Shown here: positions 1-12,200 of the stretch, in pieces | Numbering within the stretch: the stretch's first letter is position 1 | How the letters are laid out: the number at the start of each line of letters is the position of its first letter | DNA from: Spirometra erinaceieuropaei | Taxonomy: Eukaryota; Platyhelminthes; Cestoda; Diphyllobothriidea; Diphyllobothriidae | Length of the DNA stretch: 64,000 bases | Reading direction: 5' to 3' | Assembly (NCBI GenBank): GCA_902702965.1 | Contig: CACRXP010001415.1 | Location: 2,233-66,232 of the forward strand | Position numbers and translations under genes: made by a program | The notes under the pieces: generated by a model | The model's input: the letters and a program-made list of their open reading frames with translations, nothing else | Database searches by the model: none | Told to the model about the DNA's origin: nothing

Positions 1-62
1 TTCACACACCCCGCTTGTATGAAAAGACGAACCGTAATCGATGGCACTTATCGCTCACACGT

Positions 63-172
63 TTCAGTTTGGGCCTCACTCCCATATAAATATACTGGCC
101 CGATGAGAATGTATCGAGAGTACGCGTATGCTCGCCAAATGATCTTTCGAAAGACTGATACTTCAAAATTTT
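63..172 (+). repeat. Dispersed repeat, copy 1
   Basis: Shares a core of about 70 bp with 4148-4240: a CCCATATAAAT start, GCCCGATGAGAAT, TATCGAGA, then ACGCGTATGCTCGCCA. A third partial copy at 17283-17340 keeps only the first third. Type unknown. Confidence 0.6.
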
Positions 173-3100
173 TGCAGTGCGCAGTAGGTACTTGGAACAG
201 GGCTCGGAAACCAATCTCATTCTTCAAGAGTATAGTGAAAATAGTCTGATGATCGCAGTAGATTTTAATTCATGGCCGAATCTGTGGGTTAAGTGGTCTA
301 CAAGGCAAGGTCTCGTTCTGCAGCACGAGTTTATTTTAGGATCGACTTTACGGTTATTTCAATGGCTTCGACTGTACTTTAGGTCTCAAGAATAGCTGAG
401 TGCGAAAAGGGACGGCAAGATCGTATTTCGTAGTCGCACCTTTTAGGGGTTGGGGCCAGTGGTAGGGGTTGGCTTTAGGAGTTAGGGGTTGGTGTTAGAT
501 CCCCTATTACCACCGTTTCCGTATGACAGGAGGCTGGGGCTTGTCTACTGCAGGTGCAACTACGAAATAAGATCCGACCAAAAAGACCTCTCTGAAAAAT
601 GCGGTTGTACATGTGCTCGCATATGATTCAATGGTAAGAGAATTAAAAACTGCGACTGTGTGCTAAGGCAAGGTGGTGAATGGCGCAAGTCCCCTGCCGA
701 CACATGTCCCCCTCCTAACCGGTGACCTAAACTGGGGTGCATAATGCCATGATCCAGTTCGAGCTCTTGGAAGGAAGTGTCTTTAGAATTTTGGAGTGCT
801 TTTTCATTAGGCAGTATGTGATTCACTGGGTCTCAGACGATTTTACGGGGACCATATTGCTCACAGAGGTAAAATTACAATTCTACGGAGCGCTTCAGGA
901 AAACTCTTGCTGCTGAATGCAAGTATAGTCGAAGATTTTCTTCGGCAATGATGCAGGAAGGACCGTAACTGACTGATTGCATTGCATATCAGTCAGATGG
1001 TCACCGGAGGCCTACATGGATATAAGCAGTATGTGAATTTTCCCTCGAGGTTTTCAGCCTGACCAACAAATCCAAGATTCGAAATTTGGGTGGGTGACTG
1101 TCCTTGTGGGCAAGTGCCAGATGTTGTACGTTAGCGCCTCACACCGTTCAACCAAAGAAACTGAACCCGGCAATTTATTTTTAAAGTGAAAAGTGAGGCC
1201 CTAAGAACCGGCAGAGGTATTCCTGATCGCTTTTACTGCTGCAGAGGTCTCAGGTTATAGAAGCGTTGTCGCAGAAAGCCACCCCAGGCAAGTTTCATTG
1301 ACACCATCGGTGTAGAACCAATGAGTTGAGCTGCGTAAATACAACAGTGAACTGGGTCCTGTTGATATAAATGAAAGCGGACCACGGGAACGCTAACTAG
1401 GCCGTCGAACGCACTTGAAAGTGGTAGGCAGCATTTACAAGACCGCTGAAAACAATCATAACCACAAATTGTTGCCGAAACCAAAATAAGAGTAAAACTG
1501 CGACGCCAGTCAAAATGGAATGGCTTCTTAGGGTAACCGAGACGGCATATGCACACGGAGGGAATCTCAGGTCACACATCATGCTCTATCACTGATCCAC
1601 ACATGCCTCAGTACGCAGTGGACCTCTCAAAACAACTGAATGCGCTCCAACTTCTGTCTCAAGAAATGGAGACCCATTCCTTTCGGTAACTGCGGACTAC
1701 ACGAGCTCCCGATAAGAAAACACTGGTATCAGCAAATTATGTGCGCCTTTAATCCCTTAGGGTAGACCTCTGCTCTTATTGCAGCCGAGGTCGGAAAGAG
1801 TACCTGAATTTACCTTTTCCCAACCTAAAGGACCTGGTATCCCCTAATCATCCAAGTCCTTGCAATGCCCTCGTAACAACCCTTAATACCGTCCACAAGA
1901 GGAAAGTTGGGGACTGCGATGGCCACACCTGTTATTTGCAGTTCATTTGCTTGGAAAGTTGTAATTCACGCGTCAGCTCCTAGGAAGAGGAAAGTGTCCG
2001 ACGAAGCTTGAACATAGGTAGATTCTGCACCTTTGAAAATACAGCATCCATATTGTCAACAAATGGGAACGCGTTCAAGGGATCACAGCAAGGAATTTTT
2101 CAGTCTGGCCAACGCGACGGGATAGGGCTCAGAAGGCCCAGGAGAAGATTCTTACGGTTAAAAGTCCGACGCTACGAGAGCCCGGTTTTGTGAGGTCGCC
2201 AACCTGCTAGACGCCGGTTCCAACCTGCTGCCATTGTGTACTTGCTGCCTAATGTGTTTTAAAGGGCACACCCTAGTGTGTGAGAACCGCGGACACGTAG
2301 AGATGAAGCTGCCGTGTCCGATCAGATATCCAGACGCCCTGACTTGTTTTCGCCCTGGCAATTCCCTAGCCTGGGGTGCCCGCGGTCCCGGACATCGGGC
2401 ACGCGTTTTATAAGAAGAGTAGGAAGCGGACAAGGACCTATACACAGCCTCTTTATTCCGATCACGTACTGATGTATAAGCAGTAAGAAGAGGAGATTTC
2501 GATTACACACAATGCAATACACAGAGGCGGGTGGGAAAGGGGGACAGAAAAAACGGTCAAAGAGATCCAACGCAAGAATGGGATAAAAGGAAGAGCGGCG
2601 ACGGCGGCGACGACGGTGGACGTACAGCATCGGGGCGACGCTGATGAGGAGCAGAACTGCGTTAATAACAGGGAAACGAGGGCTGCTGCTTTGCTCGGGC
2701 AAGGGTCAACATGCGTATCGCGCTGCGATGCCGTCGCAAGCACACACACGCAGTCGGTCCTACAAAACTACAGACAAGAGGAAACGGCTTTGAGTCTCTA
2801 GAAATGCGCTGGTTTTTGTCAAACTCGAAGAGAATAGTATAAAGGATCCACAATATTGCATCAGTTCTAAACGAAAATAAACATCCCGAGTACCCATCCA
2901 TGTTGCCTGTCGCATATCCCCCATGCCGTTTTTAGTTTGTCATCTGATGTTTACTGTCCAAACCTATTATACCGTCTATCGGCTGGCATGCGATATTTCC
3001 GGGCTGCTCACGAAACGACGCCCCGTGATATCTAAACGCGTAGAAATCGTTTACAATTAAGTCTAGAAGCTTGATGATGAAAACAAATTCAACTTCGTAG

Positions 3101-3299
3101 CAAAACTGTCTTCGCCCAAGTTGTAAGTCAGAAAAAGAATGCTTTGGACTATTGACTGGATAGAGGTTAGTCAAACCAGGCTTAACATAACGAAGATGTC
3201 ATAAATTAGACAAGAGAACACAAGCGAGGCTTCTCTAAGAAGAGGAAGTTCCTTAGCAGCTAATTGTGATAGGTGAAGTGACTCATGAAATTTCGGATG

Positions 3300-4110
3300 A
3301 AATTTGGAAAAATGATTTTAGCTAGAATGGATTACTTGAATGGGGTTGCACGATTGGACATCATGTAACATAATTCCAGGACACTTTAGTCACGCCAGGA
3401 TGTCCGCTTTTGAGCGCACGCCTGCCTGGTCACTTGCAATTGAGTAGTATGCATTTCTCGGCTGATTTGTTATCCCCTTATAAGCACAACCATATTTCAT
3501 AGAAGGCATGTGTAAAATATGCTGTCATATACTCGTTTTGTAGAAAATCATGCCTTCTTCACGGCTTTCGCTCGGAGAAACGGCATCTTTCGGTCTAAAA
3601 GTTTGCAAGTGAGGGATACTTAAAATGCCTACTCAAGTACCATCGTAACTGGACGCCTATTAGTGCCCCTTTTTAAGTGTACAGAGTTTTTCATGTCTGC
3701 TGTAAACCTCAGGAGCACTATACGGGACCTACCTAACAACGTAGAGGAATGTCATTTTCCATGAGTTTGGAAAATGTAAACGCAGGTAGGGGGGCGAAAT
3801 TATTCAGGAATTGAAAAACCTTTTTAAAACTAAAAAATGCCTTTTCTATGTAATTTGCAACAAATGGGTGTGAAGGATAGTTTGTGTGTACTTTCTAACA
3901 AATAGCTTTAAATTTATAGAGACGTCAAAAATCAAGAGAAAGCGCATACTATCCAAGTAGCCATTTTTGGAGTGATTTCCAAAGATGGTCGAATAGACGC
4001 GCATTCAGAAGCCGCCACCATAGTGTGACTGAAATATCCTGGGATTATGTTGCATGATGACCAGTAGTGCAGCCCCATTCCAGGGATGCATTTCTAACTG
4101 AAATCATATT
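3300..4110 (+). repeat. AT-rich dispersed family, copy A
   Basis: Shares ordered blocks with 20270-21200: a GAAATTATTC(A/G)GGAAT block followed by an AAAAxxxTTTTAAAAC block, and TATCCAAGTA. It shares others with 29075-29900: ACTCGTTTTGTAG, CTTTCGGT, and a block with GAATGCACGCCT or GAGCGCACGCCT. No ORF and no terminal repeats were recognised. Probably a non-autonomous transposable element. Confidence 0.5.
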
Positions 4111-4147
4111 CCAGATTTCAGTTAATATTCACTATATGCGTCATCTA

Positions 4148-4240
4148 TTGTACCTCTTTCCCATATAAATGCACAGGCCCGATGAGAATTTATCGAGATC
4201 ACGCGTATGCTCGCCAGATGCTCTTCTGAATTACTGTATA
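4148..4240 (+). repeat. Dispersed repeat, copy 2
   Basis: Same orientation as the copy at 63-172 and about 85% similar by eye over CCCATATAAAT to GCTCGCCA. It lies immediately downstream of the PTIP terminal exon. Confidence 0.6.
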
Positions 4241-4298
4241 AAACTTGACTTCTTGTTCTAATTTACATAAATTTTCCTATTAATTATTCTGTGGACAT

Positions 4299-6265
4299 TT
4301 AAGGTTGCGAACACTTACGAGGGTTTGGGGAGGTTTGAACAGGTGGGGTAGTTTCCATCATCTCCACCGCTGGGTTAGGATCAGTTGCGCCAGTCAACTG
4401 GTCCTCAGCCGGGGCTATCATCTCTAGGTTACTTGCAGACAGGGGCGCAGTCTCCACAAATGGTGGACCGGTTGCTGTGTCGGAGTCACCACTGGAGCTG
4501 ACAGGAATCATTGTAAGTGCTTCGCTAGTTGCCGCTGTTGTTTCGTGGGCTGAGGCCTCCACAACCTGTCGACCATCATCGCCGACAGTCGGCGGCCGAA
4601 TCGAACTGCTGTCGATTATCAGATTTCCCGGTTTGGAGACCTTGGAGGGAGGTGGTGTTGGCTGGGACTGTGGAAGAGTTTCCTCATTGTACGCCTCTAA
4701 ATTCGCCATCATGGCAGTCTGAGTAGTTAGAGAGGGCGAGGACGATGTCGGTGACGGCATTGTGTGCGGTGCTGAGGTGGTGGAAAAACTAGACAGGCTG
4801 GTGGGACCCGGGTCTGGTTTGGCGGTCAGTCTACCCTGGTTGACAGTACGAAGAGGTGAAGATTGGGGCTGCTGTTGTGTCACCGTAAGGGACTCCGAGG
4901 AAGTAGCAGTAGCCGTCTGATTGGTAATTGCGCTCAGGGCTGCGGCAGTGGCCGAGGCCACGGCGTGCGCGTCGGCCGCAGCGACGCGCGCGTTAAGAGG
5001 AGGAACAACAGAGGCGAGCCCTGGGGTCGGAGTTGGCGGCGAGGTGACAAAAACCGCAGATACACCTCCAGGAAGCTGTAAAGCAGATGCTAGGGAGGTC
5101 TCTAAGCCTGTAGTGCATTGCTGAACAAGGTAGGCCGTACTGGTGGTTGAAGACTGCGAAAGCGTAAGTGCGGATGACTCGCGAGTTGTTGCAAATACTT
5201 CGGGTGGAGCGGAAGGGACGGAAACGAGCAGAGTTGGTGTAGCGGTAGGCAGCGGAAGACCAGAGACCGGGTGGTCAAACGTGCCGGAGATGAGGCAGGC
5301 AGAGGATGCGGTTGGCAGAAGCATAACAGAAGTGGCTTGCTGGGGGAGAGAACTAGGCGATCGATGCTGCTGTTGTTGTTCGGCTACCAAGAGGATGCAA
5401 TTGCTGACAGCGGCATCCGACGCGGCGGCTGTGGCGGAGGCAGACAACGAGGGGACGGGAACAGCGACACGGTGAAGGGCTGGAGAGGAGACAGATAGCG
5501 CAAAGTCGCGTGTCGTTAGGGCGATATTGCCCTGAGAGGATACAGGTTCTTGCGAAATGAAGTGACTGGATGTCGGGGGAATACTGTCCACAAGAAGAAG
5601 AGACTGGGAATCAGAAGACTCCACAATCGAGGTTGAGGTCACAGTTGCTAGGGGTGGTGATGATTTTGTCGAGAACAGTCTTCCAACAGACGAACTGCTC
5701 CCTTGGATTGGCGGCTTGACAGCTAGAGGGACACCCAAGGAAAGGGACCTGTCCGTCGCTACAGCCGTGCCTGGGGTGTCTGGGGTAGAGGAGCAGGAGG
5801 ACTGACTGTAGGCAAGAAGTAGGTGGGAGTGCTCAGACAGACCGCTTGGGTGAATACTGGCCGGCCGTGGATAGGGGAGCTCCGGTTGGTTCCAATGGGA
5901 GACAGCAGACGCAGTGGCCGTGGCATAGGTGTGACGGTTAACGGCCTTAAGGGGAGATGCGCTACCGTTGAGTGCCTGCATTTTGTGGGTGGCCGTTGAT
6001 GTGGCTGTTACGCCTGGAGGTGAAGTATGCGTGCTAAAGGACCTGATTTTATGACAACCGGAGTCGGGAGCGGTCAGGGAGGAGGTCATGAGTGAAGAAT
6101 TACGCAATACTGGTGGAGGGGCTGCGGAAGCCAAAGACTTGGTGGCAGTCGACAGGGCCGTCTGCAGTTCGGCGTAAAGGCTGCTCACGTACTGAATCTG
6201 GTAGGATTCAAAGTCTAATTCCTGTCGGAGGACTCCACTGAGAACAAACTCTTCGTGTTGAACAG
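4299..6265 (-). CDS. PAXIP1: PTIP terminal exon: end of BRCT6 plus ~630-residue Ser/Thr/Pro/Ala tail
   Basis: 1,967 nt, two bases then 655 codons including TAA at 4299-4301. It opens with AVQHEEFVLSGVLRQELDFE then SYQ, the last BRCT6 helix, where PTIP proteins normally stop within a few residues. Here the frame continues for about 630 residues rich in Ser, Thr, Pro, Ala and Val, with a Q4 tract (EQQQQHRSPSS) and an acidic last quarter. It looks disordered and transactivation-like, which is an inference. A consensus donor, GTAAGTG, overlaps the end (GT at 4318-4317), five codons before the TAA, so the frame may instead splice to an exon below 4299. Confidence 0.85.
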
Positions 6266-9200
6266 CTGGAAAAGTGCAAAAACCACATGAACAGTGATAG
6301 AATATTCAGACACGAGGTGATCCAGTAGAGCAGCGTAGAAAGGCATTACGAACACATAGTCGCAAATAAGCCTTTTAGTAATTCGCGGCCGAGGTGGCAG
6401 TAATGTTAACGCTGGCGGCAAACGCAGAAGTGGCAAGCAGAATAGCTTAAAAGGTGCCTCTATCTCCTGTTATGAGCGTTGACTTAAAAAAAAATGCCAG
6501 GACACAGTAACTGCACATACCTCGATTGCCTGTCTTGGTACGCATGAGGTAAGTAGCAACATGGGCCTCGTCCTCATTACAGACAATGAGCTGTCTCGGC
6601 ATCGGCAAGAGGGCCATTTTTTGCGTCGGTCTGCGATCGCGATCACGGCCACCACAAATGCGCACTAGTTCCTCACAGACCTGCCGGTGGCGAGCCTGTG
6701 GCGAGAACCAGATCTCCATGTCCTCAAATAATCCGGGCTCATTGAAAATAGCCCTCTCGTGTGACCGCCGGAGAGAATCGGCCAAGTTTATGCCCAAGTT
6801 CTCCTCTGCCTCGGGGTCCAGAAGCAGCCACTGCCATTCATCTAATAGGAGATGAGAAACACACGAGTAGGGTGATGATACATGCACGCTGATGAGAAAG
6901 GTCACTTGCATTTTACCTAACAATACAATACTGGAGAGACAAGTAGGTGTTGCACTTTTGACCTCCCTACTTGTTACAAGCAGCCGGAGTATATAAAAAA
7001 GTTGTAAACCGCTGGGGGGGCTCAATCTGGCCACCATTTTCGCCACAATAAGGCACTAACGATGCATGCCCGTAGGGCACACGTCCGCCACCGATGCTTC
7101 CAACCCGGAGGAGGGGGCAATGAAAAGTTCAAGTAATAACCATCAAACAGTAAAGCACGCAACAGCCCCGAAGAATAAGACGAGAGAGAGAGAGGTCTTA
7201 CCAACCCAGTCACCACGATGAAGGCAGGCCTGAACCCACTTGGGGGTAACGATCGGTCGGCCGTAGGCCACGGCCTGGTAAATTTTCGGTGTCCGAACTA
7301 GCCGGTCGGCGATGAGGTGTGTGGCTTCCGCGACCGTATTAACGATCGTGTAGGGCGCAACGTTGGGGTCAGCCGACGCGGCCATTTTGCGCAACAGTTC
7401 AGTCACTGCCAGGCGAGACTCCCAGTTGAGGGCGGTGAAGGTTATTCGCACTTCCAGGCTTAGGGCTGGCTTGGAGGGTTCCGACACGGAGATGGGATAG
7501 GCATTAGAGACAGTTGTTGCAGGGGAAGCGCAGACAGGTGGTGGTGGTGGTGGTGGTGAAGGTGCTGGGGTCACTTGTGGAGAGACTTGGAACGGTGGTG
7601 ATGGGTTCGCCTCTGGCTTTACATCGACAGTCGGAGTGGCCAGCTCCTCGTTGGACCCTGTTACAACGGAAGGGACTGAGGCGGGTCGGCGAATTGGTGG
7701 TGGTGACGAAGCAGGTACGGGCGGAACCGATCTGGGGTCGAGGTGCATCTGTTTGGTGACAGCGGAGGCGCTGTCATCGGGACCATGAGGGCGTTTACGA
7801 GAGGGGTGTGAGGGATAAATGGCTTCTTGTTGTTCATCGGCCAGTATCGTTTTTGCTGTCATCACTTGTGGTTCGGTGCAGATCGGGTGGGTATCAGCAA
7901 CAGTCGCCGGCATACATGTAGTGGGGATGGGTTCCAAAGTCGCGGCAGTGATCTATTAATTAGGAGTTAAGAGATGGTAAAGTAATGCTAAAAAGCATAC
8001 CAACAGCTATGTACAGAGCTGAGTGTTCAAGGAAAGACTCCGAGAGGGAGAGATAGAGTAGCGGGTTTCGAAAGTTCCTTTTTTGTCGTGGGTTTGGCCG
8101 TTTAAAAAGCAGTTACCATGCGTAGATAATAGGTATTCCAGACATAATAAGATTAAGTCTTCAAAAGTCACAATCATCGGATGTCAGAAATCATGAGGAA
8201 TTAAATGAGCCGCGCATTCGAGAATAACAATGTGACTAAAGTGCGCTTAAAGTATTTGGTCGAAAATGTAATTATTTTCTAGTCTGTGCATGGTGACGTG
8301 CGACCGTACATTCTTTCGTTTTATGACCAAAGAGAGCTCATGCATGCGCGTTCGCAGTCGTTTGTCGGTCATGCCGCAGTAGTTGACCAGACAGTCTAAA
8401 TAACGCTGGACGTGCCTGCAGGCCGTAGCCGGCCCTTGGGCTGCATGAGTAGGCGACCGATGGTGGCCTGCGGCCGGTGCCCAACGCCCACTGGCTTTGG
8501 AGACATTTCTCACGTAAGGAAAGACACGGAAGATTTCAGCTCTTTGTTTGTTCTCACCGTCGGTCCCAGTTTTTCTATGGTATAAGCATTTGTTTACAAA
8601 ACTGCGCGGAAATTCATTGGCAGGGGTTTTACGCTCCCGCAGCTTTTCGGCTTCTGTGCTGCAGTGTGTGTAGATGCGGCGAAAAAGTGTACGGACGCAG
8701 CTGCGTTTATGCGACAAAGATGGCGAAAATTCGAGTTTCAGGTGTATGTATAAGTGAAGAATAAAGGTGGCTGAGCACCGAAACATTCTGGTTATTTCAA
8801 CAGTAGTGAAAATGCGACTCCCAGGTGGCATATCAAAAGAAAAGGAGGCGGCTAGTAATGTATGAACGAGGTACAGACAAGAACCTTTCTGGCTTATTAG
8901 TCGCCATCAGTCAGCCATAACTAACCTCAAGTTTGCACGACCTGAGATTCGAGCCCAGGTTTCTTACCCATTGACCTGGCGGTATAACTGAAAAAGGACA
9001 GCCGAATTGCCGGTGACTAGCGCCGCGCCATCATAAGTACTGAATCAGCTTCACGCCCTTTTCCTTCTCCTATCATGCACCGGCAGCAAGTCCGGATTCA
9101 AACTGGCGAGCTTTATGTCAGGTGAAATAACTGGCATGACGCAAAACCTTCGGCTCTTGTGTGCCACGTAAACCTGACTCATGTTTAAGTCTGACGCAGC

Positions 9201-12200
9201 AACGTCAACCTTTTTGAGAGCCTATGAAACAGAAGAGACGATAGGTCGGGGGCACAATGGAGAATTGGCCGACAAAATCAAATAGCTGGTCTGTGCTAGT
9301 GTCACAGGACCTCTGCTGTCTCCAGCAGAGGGGCTGGGCGACCGAGGTCGCAAAGCATGCATAGGGGCGCACGGGCACGCACACACGCATTCAATTTTGG
9401 CGACAAAGGCAGCGAATGAATGCAAGATGTGTCCTACTGAATGAGAAAAAACATGCATCGTAACGTAGGTAGGGGGTCACCTGATCAGGTGCCTTGGAAT
9501 GGGAATCCGCAGAGACGGCGACCACAGGTATGCCATTGAAATCGGTGTCTGAAAGTGAAACAGAGGGTGTAGAAAGCAGAAGACTGGCCATCGCTGTTTC
9601 TGTAGGCTGTGCCGAGGCAGTAACTGCCGAGACGGTGACTGCCTCGTCCAGATGGGGTTGCTGCTGAAGGTAGGACATAAGAGGAGCGGGAGCAGATTGA
9701 AGGGGCGGGTGTGTCGTCGAGAAGGGGATGTTCGCGGCGCCTGCAGCAGCGGTCGCGGCTGCAGCCTCAGCGGCGGCGGCGGCGGCAGCAGCAGCCGCCT
9801 GTTGTCGCGCGGCAACAGCGGCTCTGTGTGCCTCCACACGCAGACTCTCCTCCTGCAGGACGGTCTTGCGAAGCTTACAGCTTTCCGCAAGGACCAGCTC
9901 CTCAGGAGTCAGTTCTGCGAGGACGCACCTAGTTTTTTTCACAAAAGAAAAGACCGACGGTACAGGAATTATCGTTTCCTGAAGGTTCTTATTCAAAAAG
10001 TGGAGAAGGGATAGGACTGAAACTAGCAAACACTGCACAGTGTTGAGGAACCAATTCTGATAAAAGGCTGGACAATTTTGAGGCGCAACACCAGAACATC
10101 GACGTAACGAGGATTCTGACTTCTAACTGGCGCCGGCACGGTATGCCAAGGCCTTACTTCCGTTTCGTTAGTCTGGAACAAGGTGACATGTCGGATACCT
10201 TACGATGAAATCAATTTCTCCGAAAGGATACGCAATTCCCTGAATGGAGACCGCTTATTCAGCAAGGAAAAAGAACAGCGAAAGGGCCCTCACTCAGTCG
10301 ATTTCAGTAAACGTAAGCTGCTAAAGGTGAGAGCACTTTTACTTGGACTGCGGTCAGCACATTTAATATCATGCGGAAAATCACATGTGCCACCTCGACT
10401 TGTCAAGGAAAAAAATTTAAATAAGCCACTTATTTATTATTTGACTGCGCATTTACCTTTGACAGCCCTTTCGTTGATCATGACTATGGCCACCACTACC
10501 CACAAAGAGAGGTGACATGGTTTGTTGTACCCAAGGGAGTTTGCGCAACACCTACTTCTCTCTTATTGCAATCGATCCCACTGCAATCAGGCGGCTAAAT
10601 GGTGCAGAGAGAAGCGACTGCCCTGGCATAAAGCCCTCGTGCTACGAGGCGTTTCGTCCTGCCTTCAATAATCAATAAGGCTCCATGAAAGCATTTACCG
10701 GTGTTGAAAAGGCATACTGGCTACACTCGGCTGGGTTCGCCCTCCAGTCGAAATGGTCGTCATAATGTGATCGTTGCAGAGTCAGAGTTCGACGCCACAT
10801 GAGGTCAGAGGGCAAATATCACCTAGGTCAGCAAGGCCTTCGGTACGAATGTTAACTAATCAAAGGCACTATACGTTGCCGGACGCCCTTAGCATCCTCA
10901 GCACTAGTGGAGCAACACGAGATGTGTCCTTACCAATTTCAGAACCGTTCGCGCAACGATCAAGTATTCACCTACACAGCTCTATGGAAAGTGCATCGGC
11001 TTCTCTGCACTTCACAGCCTAAAGTTTTATCATTCGGTTTAGCTGCGTCAGGCGCTGTCGAGATACTCCATACAGCCAATAAAATGCCAACTTCGTATCA
11101 TCCTACGTTTGTAAAAAAAAATTGATTTTATGACAAAAGTGAGCGCACTGCAGGCTGTGGCGTCTGAAGGAGAGGTGGATATTACTGGGTGATGACGGCA
11201 AGCAGGTCAGAAATGGCAATTCCGGTCTCCCTTGCCTTTGTCGTAATGCAATTATCCGCATGTTACTAGTCATACTGCGACTGCCTTCTAGGACTCTAGA
11301 TTGGGCACCAGGGCATGTCACCTCTCCTCTAAGCGTGCTTACTCAGTGGATGCGGCAGTTTCGGTATCTTGGAAAAGACAATTTTCAAAAACAACGATTT
11401 ACTTGTTTTCCTTTTCATCCGTACTCTCCAGAAGCTGCTTCAAACGCTCAACTTCCTGCTCAGCCTGCAATTGAGTCCGCAGTTCGCTAGCCCGCTAAAA
11501 TGGAGTAGAAATGAACGCGTTTCAAAAAGGAACTGACTTTCACAGCTCTTTCTAGACATCCACAGCACTAAGTTAGCACCACAGATTGACAACTTATCAC
11601 CAACTTATGATGGTCTGGATAACCCCAATCACCAAAACAGTCGAGAAGGCCAGACAACAAGAAATTACTGAAGGGTTAAAAAATCGGGTATAAAAGGGAG
11701 AGTACGCAGTACTACCGACAACTTTATGAAGCTGTTAAGTGGTATGGGTGGGCAAGAGTTTCATGAGGTTCACAAAATTCCCCCTCCTAGAGACATGCAA
11801 GAGTTACGACCGTTTCACCTAAATTTATGCGTTACAACTTGCTCCGTGCCTCATCCGGCGATGGCAGAAGCAAAGGTGTTCTGTGCCAAAAACACCTGTT
11901 TGACACCGGCAGGTTACGTTTTCGCCAATGAAATACCGACTGACCACTCCCAAGCCTTGTTACGGAACAAACTACGGGGAACTATTTTGTCAATAGCATA
12001 ATCAGCCAGATGCAATGCAACCCTAATCGGGAGTTCATCTGTTCATCGCAATGGGGAGCACCCCTCCCCCGGTGGTGACGAGGAGAAGAAGGGATTGTGC
12101 TTGCGCAGTCGTCACAGGTCGCCCGCTCCAGTTCCCCATACAACCCCAGTGGACGGATTAGGTCAAAATGACTGCAGATCACAAGTGGCACGATTGTCCT

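Larger units (their letters stand above)
1..4298. other. 3' flank of PTIP, no gene seen
   Basis: No supported coding sequence. A repeat seen at about 63-172 (CCCATATAAATATACTGGCC, then a GATGAGAAT...TATCGAGA core) recurs at 4148-4240, and a shorter related piece is at 17283-17340. The part from about 3300 to 4110 belongs to the AT-rich dispersed family listed separately. No clear AATAAA was found just downstream of the PTIP stop. Confidence 0.6.

Noticed and set aside
5143..5475. 110-codon plus-strand ORF and neighbours at 4477-5124
   Set aside because: Antisense shadow of the low-complexity PTIP terminal exon. Its Gly/Val/Ala-rich content mirrors Ser/Thr/Pro codons and it has no splice or homology support.
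9477..9890. 137-codon minus ORF in another frame and plus ORFs at 9652-10014
   Set aside because: Frame shadows of the Ala/Gln-rich PTIP exon. The GC-biased triplets keep all frames open.
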